From Streptomyces paradoxus (GTDB taxonomy: Bacteria > Actinomycetota > Actinomycetes > Streptomycetales > Streptomycetaceae), in NCBI RefSeq assembly GCF_014202475.1, contig NZ_JACHGV010000013.1, forward strand, positions 124,001 through 188,000: a DNA stretch of 64,000 nucleotides, in the 5' to 3' direction. Both the position numbers and the translations under genes were made by a program. A model generated the notes under the pieces. That model was not told the DNA's origin. It saw only the letters and a program-made list of their open reading frames with translations, and did no database searches. Numbering within the stretch: position 1 is the stretch's first letter; the number at the start of each line of letters is the position of its first letter. Of this stretch, positions 8,189 to 16,700 are shown piece by piece.

Positions 8189-9663
8189 GCGGGACGTATC
8201 TCGGCATGCCGGCGTTTCCGGTCGCCGCGCGGGAGGCCGTGGGCAACACGACCCTGCGCGGCAATCTGCGGCACGCCACGCACACCATCCGCGCCAAGCG
8301 GGCGAAGGCCGTCACGGAGGTGTCCGACTGGGCCGAGCTGCGGGAGGCGGGCAAGCAGATCAAGGACCACACGCTGCGCCATCTCGACCACTACCTGGAG
8401 CAGTTGGAGGAGTCGGTCACGGCGGCGGGCGGCATCGTCCACTGGGCCGCCGACGCGGCCGAGGCCAACGAGATCGTCACCCAGCTCGTGAAGATGACCG
8501 GCGAGAGGGAGGTCGTCAAGGTCAAGTCGATGGCCACGCAGGAGATCGGGCTCAACGAGGCGCTGGAGGCCGAGGGCATCCACGCCTACGAGACCGATCT
8601 CGCCGAGCTGATCGTGCAGCTGGGCAAGGACCGGCCCTCGCACATCCTCGTCCCGGCCATCCACCGCAACCGGGGCGAGATCCGGGACATCTTCGCCCGT
8701 GAGATGAGCGAGTGGGGCCGCCCCGCTCCCGAGGGTCTTACCGACACACCGGCGGAACTCGCCGAGGCGGCCCGGCTGCACCTGCGGGAGAAGTTCCTGC
8801 GCGCCAAGGTCGGCATCTCCGGCGCCAACTTCATGGTCGCCGAGACGGGCACCCTGGTGGTCGTGGAGTCCGAGGGCAACGGCCGGATGTGCCTGACCCT
8901 GCCCGAGACGCTGATCTCGGTCGTCGGCATCGAGAAGATCGTGCCGACGTGGCAGGACCTGGAGGTCTTCCTGCAGACGCTCCCCCGCTCCTCCACCGCC
9001 GAGCGCATGAACCCGTACACGTCCACCTGGACGGGCACGACCGATCAGGACGGCCCGGGCACCTTCCATCTGGTGCTGCTGGACAACGGCCGCACCGACA
9101 CCCTCGCCGACGAGGTCGGCCGGCAGGCGCTGCGCTGCATCCGCTGCTCGGCGTGCCTGAACGTGTGCCCGGTGTACGAGCGGGCCGGCGGCCATGCCTA
9201 CGGCTCGGTGTACCCGGGGCCGATCGGCGCGATCCTCAGTCCCCAACTGCGGGGCACCGGCAGCGAGATCGACGCCTCGCTGCCGTACGCGTCCTCGCTG
9301 TGCGGGGCGTGCTACGAGGTGTGCCCGGTCGCCATCGACATCCCGGAGGTGCTGGTGCATCTGCGGGAGCGGGTCGTGCAGGGCGGGGAGGTCACCCGCG
9401 AGGGCAACAAGGTGGTGCTGCGGCCGGCGAAGGGGCATGCCGCCGAGCGGGCGGCGATGCGTGCGGCCCGCTGGGCCTTCACCCACCCGGGCGCGCTGCG
9501 CACGGGCCAGCGCGCCGCCTCCCGGTCCCGCCGCTTCCATCCCCGGACACTGCCGGGCCCGGGCAGGGCCTGGAGCGCGACCCGGGAGCTGCCGCCGGTG
9601 CCGGCCGAGCCGTTCCGGGACTGGTGGCAGCGGACTCACGGTGGGAAGGACGGGGACAGGTGA
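8185..9663 (+). CDS. lutB: L-lactate oxidation Fe-S protein LutB
   Basis: LutB/YkgF component, 492 residues. The N-terminal two thirds is an LUD domain (residues about 60-300, with GISGANFMVAETGTLV). It is followed by two 4Fe-4S ferredoxin-type motifs: CIRCSACLNVCP near residue 318 and CGACYEVCP near residue 373. Electrons from lactate would pass through these to the respiratory chain. The C-terminal tail is Arg/Pro-rich. Start and stop overlap lutA and lutC, as expected for a stoichiometric complex. Confidence 0.92.
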   Translation: MSGTYLGMPAFPVAAREAVGNTTLRGNLRHATHTIRAKRAKAVTEVSDWAELREAGKQIKDHTLRHLDHYLEQLEESVTAAGGIVHWAADAAEANEIVTQLVKMTGEREVVKVKSMATQEIGLNEALEAEGIHAYETDLAELIVQLGKDRPSHILVPAIHRNRGEIRDIFAREMSEWGRPAPEGLTDTPAELAEAARLHLREKFLRAKVGISGANFMVAETGTLVVVESEGNGRMCLTLPETLISVVGIEKIVPTWQDLEVFLQTLPRSSTAERMNPYTSTWTGTTDQDGPGTFHLVLLDNGRTDTLADEVGRQALRCIRCSACLNVCPVYERAGGHAYGSVYPGPIGAILSPQLRGTGSEIDASLPYASSLCGACYEVCPVAIDIPEVLVHLRERVVQGGEVTREGNKVVLRPAKGHAAERAAMRAARWAFTHPGALRTGQRAASRSRRFHPRTLPGPGRAWSATRELPPVPAEPFRDWWQRTHGGKDGDR

Positions 9664-10310
9664 ACAGCAGGGAACGGATCCTCGGCCGGGTGCGGCGCGC
9701 GCTGGCGGACGCGCCGGCCGACGAGGCGCCGATCGCGCGGGACTATCTGCGCGAGCACGGGCGGCGGACCGTCGCGGAGACGGTGGAGCTGCTCGCCGAG
9801 AACCTGGCGGACTACCGGGCGGTCGTGCACCGCACGGACATCGAGGGGCTGCCCGGGGTGATCGCGGGGCTCCTGGAGAAGCGCGGGGCGTCGTCGGTCC
9901 TGGTGCCGCCCGGGCTGGACGAGGAATGGCTGGCGGCCACCGGTGTGCCGCGGGTGGCGGACCGGGCCGATAGCACTCCGGGTGAACTGGACCGCGTGGA
10001 CAGCGTGGTGACGGCCTGTGCGGTCGCCATCGCCGAGACCGGCACCATCGTGCTGGACGGCTCGCCCGACCAGGGCCGCCGCCGGATCACCCTCGTCCCG
10101 GACCATCACATCTGCGTCGTGCGGGTGCCTGGGCAGGTCGTGTCGTCGGTGCCGCAGGGCCTCGAACGCCTCGACCCGGCCCGCCCGTTGACCTGGATCT
10201 CCGGACCGTCGGCGACCAGCGACATCGAGCTGGACCGGGTCGAGGGGGTGCACGGGCCGCGCACTCTGGAGGTGGTGCTGGTCGGTCAGGGCAGGATCGA
10301 GTCGACGTAG
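9660..10310 (+). CDS. lutC: L-lactate oxidation protein LutC
   Basis: LutC/YkgG component, an LUD-domain protein of 216 residues with the family motifs VTACAVAIAETGTIVL and RRITLVPDHHICVV. It starts with GTG overlapping the lutB stop (GTGA). Its last 25 bases overlap the end of the convergent SDR gene. Last gene of the putative rhamnose-to-pyruvate operon. No adjacent LutR/LldR-type regulator gene is present. Confidence 0.92.
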   Translation: MNSRERILGRVRRALADAPADEAPIARDYLREHGRRTVAETVELLAENLADYRAVVHRTDIEGLPGVIAGLLEKRGASSVLVPPGLDEEWLAATGVPRVADRADSTPGELDRVDSVVTACAVAIAETGTIVLDGSPDQGRRRITLVPDHHICVVRVPGQVVSSVPQGLERLDPARPLTWISGPSATSDIELDRVEGVHGPRTLEVVLVGQGRIEST

Positions 10311-11080
10311 CCGCCGTCGACCCGCAGGGCACCGCCCGTGGTCGCCGATGCGTGGTCGGAGGCGAGGTAGACGACCATGTTGGCGATCTCCTCCGGCTCG
10401 ATCAGCCGCTGGAGCAGCGACTGCGGCCGGTGCTGCCGCATGAACGCGCGCTGGGCCTCGTCCCAGGGCAGGTCGCGGTCGACGAGCTGGTAGACGAAGT
10501 CCTCGACACCGCCGGTGTGGGTCGGGCCCGCGATGACCGAGTTCACCGTGACGCCGGTGCCGGCCGCCTGCTTGGCGAACCCCCGGCCCACCGCGAGCAG
10601 GGCGGTCTTGGACATGCCGTAGTGGATCATCTCGGCGGGGATGACGACCGCCGAGTCGCTGGCGATGTACTGGACACGTCCCCAGCCGCGCTCGGTCATG
10701 CCGGGCAGGACGAGCCGGGTGAGGCGCACGGCCGACAGGACGTTCACGTCGAAGTAGCGGCGCCACTCCTCGTCGCCGATCTCCAGGGGGTCGGCGGACT
10801 CGAAGACGCCGAGGTTGTTGACGAGGACGTCGACCTGCCCGAGCTCGTCCACCGCCTGCCGGGCGCCCTCGTCGGTGGTGACGTCGGCGGCCACGGGCAC
10901 CAGGTCGGCGCCGGGCACCTCGTCCCGCATCCGGTCGACCGCCTCCCGCACCCGGGCGGGCGTGCGGCCGTTGACACCCACCCGGGCGCCCGACCGGGCG
11001 AGCCCCGCGGCGATGGCGGCGCCGATGCCCTGGGTGGAGCCGGTGACCAGAGCGGTGCGGCCCTTCAGATCGATCTGCAT
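10286..11080 (-). CDS. SDR family oxidoreductase
   Basis: Short-chain dehydrogenase of 264 residues. Cofactor-binding TGSTQGIG is near residue 15, NNLG near residue 88, and catalytic Ser and Tyr-x3-Lys in YIASDSA and YGMSKTALLA. The substrate is unknown. It converges on lutC with a 25-base overlap and is transcribed away from the ABC genes at 11241, so it is probably a single-gene unit. A GGAAAGG stretch lies about 11 bases upstream of the ATG. Confidence 0.85.
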   Translation of the reverse strand: MQIDLKGRTALVTGSTQGIGAAIAAGLARSGARVGVNGRTPARVREAVDRMRDEVPGADLVPVAADVTTDEGARQAVDELGQVDVLVNNLGVFESADPLEIGDEEWRRYFDVNVLSAVRLTRLVLPGMTERGWGRVQYIASDSAVVIPAEMIHYGMSKTALLAVGRGFAKQAAGTGVTVNSVIAGPTHTGGVEDFVYQLVDRDLPWDEAQRAFMRQHRPQSLLQRLIEPEEIANMVVYLASDHASATTGGALRVDGGYVDSILP

Positions 11081-11240
11081 GCCGTGTCAGCCCTTTCCGT
11101 ACGGGAGCGGCCGAGTACCCGCGGGGTGTCGCTGGGTACACCCCCCGATACGGGTTCTGCGGCCAGTGTGGTCAGGTCCCCCGCTCCGTAGCGTCGAGGG
11201 CGAGACACAGGGCGTGTCGGACGAAGGGGGGACGACGACG

Positions 11241-12027
11241 ATGGTGCGCACCGGACCACGACAGGACCAGGACACGGGACCGGCGGCCGAGGCGCTGCGG
11301 CTGGTCAAGGTGATCAAGACCTACGGGAGCGCCGGCAGCGCCGTTGACCGCCCTGGACGGGGTGACGCTCGGCCTGGAGCGGGGCACCTTCACCGCGGTG
11401 ATGGGGCCGTCCGGCTCCGGGAAGTCGACCCTGCTGCAGTGCGCGGCGGGTCTCGACCGGCCCGACAGCGGCATCGTGCGGGTCGACGGCACCGAGCTGA
11501 CGGGCGGGGGCGAGGCCGAGCTGACGAGGTTCCGGCGCGGGCGGATCGGGTTCGTTTTCCAGCAGTACAACCTGCTGGACACCCTGACCGTCGCGCAGAA
11601 CACGGTGCTGCCGCTGAAGCTGGCCGGGCGGCGTGTGGACCGGCGGCGGGTCCGGGACGTGCTGACCGCCGTGGGGCTCGGCGACCGGCTCGGGCACCGG
11701 CCCGATCAGCTCTCCGGTGGTCAGCGCCAGCGGGTGGCGATCGCCCGGGCGCTGGTCACCGAACCGCGGGTGATCTTCGCGGACGAGCCGACGGGCGCGC
11801 TGGACACGCGCAGCGCGCGCGGAGTGCTGCGGCTGCTCCAGGACGCGGTGCGGGTGCACGGCCGGACGGTGGTGATGGTGACGCACGATCCGGTCGCCGC
11901 CTCCTACGCCGACTCCGTGCTGTTCCTCGCCGACGGACGGCTGGCGGGCCGGATGGACGCCCCGACGCCGGACAGGGTCGCCGAGCGGCTGGCGCACCTG
12001 GGCGACGACGTGCCGACGGGGGTGTGA
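11241..12027 (+). pseudogene. MacB-type ABC ATPase with a one-base frameshift
   Basis: ATPase of the LolD/MacB/FtsE class that normally pairs with an FtsX-like permease. The first 34 codons (ATG 11241, ending LVKVIKTYGSAGSAV) are in one frame. The rest (TALDGVTLGLERG onward) continues in the next frame. Reading GCCGTTGACC at 11340-11349 without one T restores GCC-GTG-ACC and a standard ABC N-terminus. The downstream part is intact: Walker A GPSGSGKST, signature LSGGQRQR, Walker B VIFADEP. A TTG at 11344 could initiate a 227-residue product, but this would lack the first strand and the A-loop Tyr. It could be a sequencing error or recent inactivation. Confidence 0.6.
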
Positions 12028-12030
12028 GTC

Positions 12031-13341
12031 ATGTTCGTACTGGCGATGCGGTCGGTCCGGCAGCGGCCCGGGCGGTTCCTCGCGACCCTGCTGTCCGCGT
12101 TCCTGGGCGCGACGATCATCATGACGTTCAACGCGATGCACGACACGGCCGGGCAGCCGGGCGTGGACGCGGTCAGCTCGGAGACGCTCGCCACCGCCGC
12201 GGGCGTGGTCGGCGGTTACGGCACCCTGCTGGTGTTCTTCGCGATCGCCTCGACGCTGACGGTGAACGTGCGTCAGCGGGCCGCCGAGATGGAGCTGTTG
12301 CGCTGCTCGGGGGCGACTCCGGGGCAGATCAAGGGGATGGTCGTGGGTGAGGCGGTGGCCGTGGCGCTGGCCGGTGCGGCGCTGGCGACCGGCCCGGCGA
12401 TGCTCGGCGGCCGGGCCCTGCTGGCGGTGTTCCAGGACAGCGGCCAGGTCGCACGGTCCGTCGAGTTCTCCTTCGGGCCCGTGGCGTTCCTGACCGGCTT
12501 CCCCATCACGCTGCTCGCCGCCGTGGGCGCCGCGTTCCTCGCCGTGCGGCGGGCGAGCGGCCGCAGCCGGCGGCGGGGCCGGGCCCGGACGGCCCTGACC
12601 TGGGCGGCGCTGCTGGCCGGCGCCGCGGCGGCGACCTCGACCTTCGCCTTCTCGGCGACGGACGCCGCACTGATGGCGCCTCCGGCGTACGGGGCGATCC
12701 TGCTGTCCGTCGGGTGTGCCCTGAAGGCGCCGCGGCTGCTGGCGGCCGTGCTGGACCGGCTGCCGCCGGGGGGTGCGAGCGGCTGGCTGGCGGCGCGCAA
12801 CCTGCGGGAGCGGGCCGGGCAGCTCGCCGGGATCCTGATGTCGCTGATCCTGTTCACCGCGGTCGCCACGGCGACGCTGACCATGCAGGCGGTGGAGAAC
12901 GACGCCGTCGCCGCCTCGGGGGCGGTGAAGTCGGTCGACGCGAAGAACCTGGAGACGCTCAACCTCACGGTGGTCGGCATCATCGTGGTCTTCGTCTGCG
13001 TCATGCTGGTCAACTCCCTGTACGCGGCGACCAGTTACCGCGAGCGGGAGTTCGGGCAGCAGCGGCTGGCGGGGGCGACTCCCGGGCAGGTGCTGGGCGT
13101 GGTGGGCGCCGAGGGGCTGGTCCTGACGGTCGTCGGTGTCTTCTTCGGCACCGCGGCGGCGCTGGCGGGGATCGTCCCGTTCACCGTGGTCCGCACGGAC
13201 GCGGTGCTGCCGGAGCAGGCGCTGGGCGTGTGGCTCGCGGTCGTGGGGATCGCCGCGGCGGTGACGACGGGGACCGGTCTGCTCACGGCCCGGCGGGTGC
13301 TGCGCACTCCGGCGGTGCGGGCGGTGGCGTCGGCCGCGTGA
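12031..13341 (+). CDS. FtsX-like ABC transporter permease
   Basis: Permease of 436 residues starting 3 bases after the ATPase stop. Topology follows the MacB/FtsX family in duplicated form: a short N-terminal helix (FLATLLSAFLGATIIM), then blocks of hydrophobic helices near residues 60-130, 150-185, 310-335 and 360-425. It carries two copies of the family motif EMELLRCSGATPGQIKGMV and EFGQQRLAGATPGQVLGVV. Such transporters move lipoproteins, peptides or antibiotics, or transmit mechanical signals. No histidine kinase or response regulator, common partners in Streptomyces, is adjacent. A strong terminator follows. Confidence 0.85.
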   Translation: MFVLAMRSVRQRPGRFLATLLSAFLGATIIMTFNAMHDTAGQPGVDAVSSETLATAAGVVGGYGTLLVFFAIASTLTVNVRQRAAEMELLRCSGATPGQIKGMVVGEAVAVALAGAALATGPAMLGGRALLAVFQDSGQVARSVEFSFGPVAFLTGFPITLLAAVGAAFLAVRRASGRSRRRGRARTALTWAALLAGAAAATSTFAFSATDAALMAPPAYGAILLSVGCALKAPRLLAAVLDRLPPGGASGWLAARNLRERAGQLAGILMSLILFTAVATATLTMQAVENDAVAASGAVKSVDAKNLETLNLTVVGIIVVFVCVMLVNSLYAATSYREREFGQQRLAGATPGQVLGVVGAEGLVLTVVGVFFGTAAALAGIVPFTVVRTDAVLPEQALGVWLAVVGIAAAVTTGTGLLTARRVLRTPAVRAVASAA

Positions 13342-13346
13342 GCCCC

Positions 13347-13383
13347 GTGAAGGGGGCAGCCGCTTCGGCGGCCGCCCCTTCAC
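13347..13383 (+). terminator. Terminator after the FtsX permease gene
   Basis: GTGAAGGGG (13347-13355) pairs perfectly with CCCCTTCAC (13375-13383) around an inner GCCGC-TTCG-GCGGC stem with a stable UUCG loop. It begins 5 bases after the permease stop. Confidence 0.8.
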
Positions 13384-13549
13384 CGCGTGCCGGAGGCGCC
13401 CAGCAGCGCGGTCACGGTCGTCGTGGTCAGGCCGTCCGGCGTCTCGATCCCCGCCCCGGCCCGGGCACCGGCCCCCTCGAACCCGCCGCGTCGAGGAGCC
13501 GGTCCCGCGTGGACGCGTCGCCGGTTGTGGCCGTACGGGCGAGATCACC
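13380..13549 (-). pseudogene. Possible remnant of a TetR-family regulator gene
   Basis: On the minus strand one frame reads DLARTATTGDASTRDRLLDAAG (13546 to about 13480, split here by a frame break), which looks like the first helix of a TetR protein. The open frame then shifts and continues as FEGAGARAGAGIE and PDGLTTTTVTALLGA to a stop at 13380-13382. There is no room for a full 190-residue regulator, so this would be an internally deleted, frameshifted relic. Supporting context: a perfect AAACCGATCGGTTT palindrome of TetR-operator type lies directly upstream. The call rests on a short motif and is uncertain. Confidence 0.35.
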
Positions 13550-13567
13550 TCGCCCCGGACTCCGGGG

Positions 13568-13581
13568 AAACCGATCGGTTT
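13568..13581. promoter_or_regulatory. TetR-type operator, copy 1
   Basis: AAACCGATCGGTTT, a perfect 14-base palindrome, lies upstream of the TetR-like fragment and about 110 bases upstream of the MoxR gene. The same 14 bases occur twice at 16624-16668 before an SDR gene. Confidence 0.6.
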
Positions 13582-13607
13582 TACCGACTGCTCGCCCGGG
13601 AACCCCG

Positions 13608-13637
13608 TGACAGCGTGGGTGAACAAGCGCTTAGATA
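13608..13637 (+). promoter_or_regulatory. Promoter for the MoxR-VWA operon
   Basis: TGACAG (13608-13613), an 18-base spacer and TAGATA (13632-13637). The predicted start near 13644 lies downstream of the GTG at 13638, which argues for the later TTG start of the MoxR gene. Confidence 0.4.
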
Positions 13638-13676
13638 GTGCCCCGTCCGTCCGACGCCGCCGTCCTGGAGGCTCCG

Positions 13677-14534
13677 TTGTTCACATCCGTCGACGACGTC
13701 TCCGCGCGCCTCGCCGAGACCGGCTACCTCGCCTCGCCCGCCGTCGCCACGACCGTCTTCCTCGCCGACCGGCTCGGCAAGCCGCTCCTGGTGGAGGGCC
13801 CGGCCGGCGTCGGCAAGACGGAGCTCGCCAAGGCGGTCGCCGAGGTCGCCGGAGCCCGGCTGGTGCGCCTCCAGTGCTACGAGGGGGTCGACGAGTCCCG
13901 CGCCCTGTACGAGTGGAACCACGCCAAGCAGCTCCTGCGCATCAGCGCGGGCCGCGACGAGACGTGGGACGAGGCCCGTACGGACATCTTCAGCGAGGAG
14001 TTCCTGCTCACCAGGCCGCTGCTGACCGCGATCCGGGGCGACGACCCGAAGGTCCTGCTGATCGACGAGACCGACAAGGCGGACGTCGAGGTGGAGGGCC
14101 TGCTGCTGGAGGTGCTCAGCGACTTCCAGGTGACCGTTCCCGAGCTGGGCACCATCAGCGCGACGCGCCGGCCCTTCGTCGTCCTCACCTCCAACGCCAG
14201 CCGGGAGCTGTCCGAGGCGCTGCGCCGCCGCTGCCTCTTCCTGCACATCGGGTTCCCGGACGAGGAGCTGGAGCGCCGGATCGTCCGGCTGAAGGTGCCC
14301 GGTCTCGACGAGGCGCTGGCCCGCTCGGTCGTCCGGGTCGTGGGCGCGCTGCGGGCGATGGACCTGCGGAAGGTGCCGTCGGTCGCCGAGACCGTCGACT
14401 GGGCGCACACCCTGCTCGCGCTCGGGGCCGGCTCGCTGGACGAGACGGTCGTGCGGGCGACGCTCGGAGTGCTCCTCAAGCATCAGGACGACGTCCTCAA
14501 GGCATCCGCCAAGCTTGACCTGGACGCCCTGTGA
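13677..14534 (+). CDS. MoxR-family AAA+ ATPase
   Basis: AAA+ ATPase of the MoxR class, 285 residues, acting as a chaperone that remodels or inserts cofactors into partner complexes. Walker A GPAGVGKTE is near residue 40, Walker B VLLIDETDKAD near residue 125, and sensor 1 LTSNASRELS near residue 175. I chose the TTG at 13677 because GGAGG ends 5 bases before it. The in-frame GTG at 13638 overlaps the predicted promoter and has no ribosome site. It overlaps the VWA gene by GTGA. The MoxR plus CoxE-like VWA pairing is standard; the client protein is not identifiable here. Confidence 0.85.
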   Translation: MFTSVDDVSARLAETGYLASPAVATTVFLADRLGKPLLVEGPAGVGKTELAKAVAEVAGARLVRLQCYEGVDESRALYEWNHAKQLLRISAGRDETWDEARTDIFSEEFLLTRPLLTAIRGDDPKVLLIDETDKADVEVEGLLLEVLSDFQVTVPELGTISATRRPFVVLTSNASRELSEALRRRCLFLHIGFPDEELERRIVRLKVPGLDEALARSVVRVVGALRAMDLRKVPSVAETVDWAHTLLALGAGSLDETVVRATLGVLLKHQDDVLKASAKLDLDAL

Positions 14535-15889
14535 CGACGCCGCCGGGCGTCGCCGAGCGGCTGACGTCGCTGGTCGGGGCGTTGCGCGCGCACGGCATGC
14601 GGATCGGTACCGGCGAGAGCGTCGACGCGGCGCGGGCGGTCGGGGAGCTGGGCCTCGCGGACCGGGAGCTGCTGCGCGAGGGGCTGGCGGCGACGCTGCT
14701 GCACGGGCCCGGGCAACGGCAGGTGTTCGATTCGGTCTTCGACCTCTACTTCCCCCGCGGTGTCGGCGGCCCGGGGCAGCGGGCGGCGGGACGGGAGGAC
14801 CTGCGGGACCGGCTGGCCGACGCCCTGACCGCCGGCGACCAGGAGATGCTGGGCCGGCTGGCGATCGAGGCGGTCGACGGTTTCGGCGGCTACGGCTCCT
14901 CGCCGGAGTCGGACGGCTGGTCGTCGTACCAGACACTCGAACGGCTGCGGCCGCAGACACTGCTGGCCCGGGTGCGCGACAACGTCCGGGGGCAGGGCGG
15001 GAGTACGGGGTTCGCGGACCGGCTGCTGGAGGACGAGATCCGGCGGCGCATCGACACCTTCCGGGCCATGGTGGCGGCCGAGGCACGGCGGCGGGTCGCC
15101 GAGCGGCGCGGCCGGGACGAGATCGCCCGGCGGGCGGTGGCCCCGACCGCCGACCGGGTCGACTTCCTGTTCGCCGGGCAGGACCGGCTGGCCGAACTGC
15201 GCAGGACGGTGCAGCCGCTCGCCCGCAAGCTCGCGACCCGGCTGGCCGCCCGGCGCCGCCGTGCCTCCCGGGGCACGATCGATCTGCGGCGCACCCTGCG
15301 CGGTTCGCTGTCGACGGGCGGGGTGCCGATGAAGCCGGTGCTGCGCAGACGGCGTCCCGCGCGTCCCGAACTGGTGCTGCTGTGCGATGTGTCGGGGTCG
15401 GTCTCCGGCTTCTCCGACTTCACGATGCTGCTGGTGCAGGCGCTGCACGACCAGTTCAGCAAGGTGCGGGTGTTCGCCTTCGTCAACCGGATCGACGAGG
15501 TGACCGGACTGCTGGAGCACGGCAGGGCCGACCCGGAGGGCCTCGGCGCGCGCATCCAGGGGGAGGCGGCCGTCACGGGCTATCACGGGAGCAGCGACTA
15601 CGGCATGGCGCTGGGCGAGTTCGCCGAGCGGTACGCGGACGCGGTCGGGTCCCGCACGACCGTGTTCGTCCTCGGTGACGCCCGCACGAACCGGAGCGAT
15701 CCCAACCTGCCCGCCCTGCGGCAGATCGCCGAGCGCGCCCGCCGCGTCCACTGGCTCAATCCCGAGCAGCGCTCGCGCTGGGGCACGGGTGACTCCGTCG
15801 CGCCCGCTTACGCCGGGCTGGTGGAGATGCACGAATGCCGCAACGCCCGGCAGTTGAGCGCGCTGGTGGCGCGGCTGCTGCCGGTGTGA
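14531..15889 (+). CDS. CoxE-like VWA domain protein
   Basis: Protein of 452 residues in the CoxE family. The C-terminal half carries a von Willebrand A fold with a MIDAS metal site: LLCDVSGSVSG (DxSxS) near residue 285 and the downstream FVLGDARTN. The N-terminal half is helical and Arg-rich. With MoxR ATPases, CoxE proteins mature the Mo-Cu CO dehydrogenase in carboxydotrophs, but many actinobacterial pairs have unknown targets. No CO dehydrogenase genes are in the window. Translationally coupled to the MoxR gene. Confidence 0.85.
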   Translation: MTTPPGVAERLTSLVGALRAHGMRIGTGESVDAARAVGELGLADRELLREGLAATLLHGPGQRQVFDSVFDLYFPRGVGGPGQRAAGREDLRDRLADALTAGDQEMLGRLAIEAVDGFGGYGSSPESDGWSSYQTLERLRPQTLLARVRDNVRGQGGSTGFADRLLEDEIRRRIDTFRAMVAAEARRRVAERRGRDEIARRAVAPTADRVDFLFAGQDRLAELRRTVQPLARKLATRLAARRRRASRGTIDLRRTLRGSLSTGGVPMKPVLRRRRPARPELVLLCDVSGSVSGFSDFTMLLVQALHDQFSKVRVFAFVNRIDEVTGLLEHGRADPEGLGARIQGEAAVTGYHGSSDYGMALGEFAERYADAVGSRTTVFVLGDARTNRSDPNLPALRQIAERARRVHWLNPEQRSRWGTGDSVAPAYAGLVEMHECRNARQLSALVARLLPV

Positions 15890-16594
15890 TCAGGCGGCGG
15901 TGAGCTGCGGGTAGAGGGCGGCCGGGTCGGCCGCAAGACCGGCCTTGACCTGGCGCGAGAGGTCGTCGGCCAGGACCTCGTATGCGCCGGACGCGATGCC
16001 GTCGAGGGCCTGGGCCGCGACGGAGCCGGCCGTGGACTTGGGGGCGTCGACTCCTGCGGTCATGTCCGTGTCGACGTAGCCGACATGGAGGCCGGTGACG
16101 TCGATCCCGCGCGGCTTCAGGTCCAGGCGCAGCGAGTTGGTCTGCGACCAGAAGGCGGCCTTGGAGGCGCTGTAGGAGCCCGCCAGGCCGATCCAGGACA
16201 GCACGGAGTGGACGTTGAGGATGTGGCCGCCGCCGTTGCGCTCGATGACGGGGACGAAGGCCCGGGTCACCAGAAGCGGCCCGTAGAAGTTGGTCTCGAA
16301 CTCGCGGCGCACGTCCTCGACGGGCGAGTCGAGGAAGTTCGCGTTCACCGACGCGCCGGCGTTGTTGATCAGCAAGGTGACGTCCTGCGCCTGCTCGGCC
16401 GCGGCGGCGACGGACGCGGGGTCGGTCACCTCAAGGGCGAGCGGCACGGCGTCGGGGTTGGTGACGGTGCGCGGGTCGCGGGCGGTGGCGTACACCTTGC
16501 GCGCACCCCGCTCGTACAGGGCCGCGACCAGCGCGCGGCCGATACCGCGGCTGCCTCCGGTGACCAGGGCGACGGAACCTTCGATGGCGGTCAT
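15890..16594 (-). CDS. SDR family oxidoreductase under TetR-type control
   Basis: Short-chain dehydrogenase of 234 residues. TGGSRGIG is near residue 14, NNAG near residue 80, HSVLSW supplies the catalytic Ser and YSASKAAFW the Tyr/Lys pair. GGGAG lies 5 bases before the ATG at 16594. Its promoter is framed by two AAACCGATCGGTTT palindromes, so it should be repressed until a ligand appears. No intact TetR gene neighbours it; the nearest candidate is the decayed fragment at 13380-13549. Substrate unknown. Confidence 0.85.
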   Translation of the reverse strand: MTAIEGSVALVTGGSRGIGRALVAALYERGARKVYATARDPRTVTNPDAVPLALEVTDPASVAAAAEQAQDVTLLINNAGASVNANFLDSPVEDVRREFETNFYGPLLVTRAFVPVIERNGGGHILNVHSVLSWIGLAGSYSASKAAFWSQTNSLRLDLKPRGIDVTGLHVGYVDTDMTAGVDAPKSTAGSVAAQALDGIASGAYEVLADDLSRQVKAGLAADPAALYPQLTAA

Positions 16595-16621
16595 GGGAAC
16601 TCCCTCATGCGTGCACAGCGT

Positions 16622-16639
16622 GGAAACCGATCGGTTTCC
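16622..16639. promoter_or_regulatory. TetR-type operator, copy 2
   Basis: GGAAACCGATCGGTTTCC, a perfect 18-base palindrome centred about 13 bases downstream of the predicted SDR transcript start. Its centre is 31 bases (three helical turns) from copy 3, so both sites face the same side of the DNA. Confidence 0.65.
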
Positions 16640-16649
16640 CATGCCGGGA

Positions 16650-16678
16650 AGCATAAACCGATCGGTTTCCATGGGCAA
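16650..16678 (-). promoter_or_regulatory. Promoter of the SDR gene
   Basis: On the minus strand TTGCCC (16678-16673), a 17-base spacer, TATGCT (16655-16650). Operator copy 3 fills the spacer, a typical arrangement for repression. Confidence 0.5.
16655..16668. promoter_or_regulatory. TetR-type operator, copy 3
   Basis: AAACCGATCGGTTT, identical to copies at 13568 and 16624, lying between the -35 and -10 of the SDR promoter. Confidence 0.65.
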
Positions 16679-16700
16679 GGAGGGGTCCCTGCGGTACTGG

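Noticed and set aside
13638..13676. GTG 13638 as the start of the MoxR gene
   Set aside because: It overlaps a likely -10 and has no ribosome site, whereas GGAGG sits before TTG 13677.
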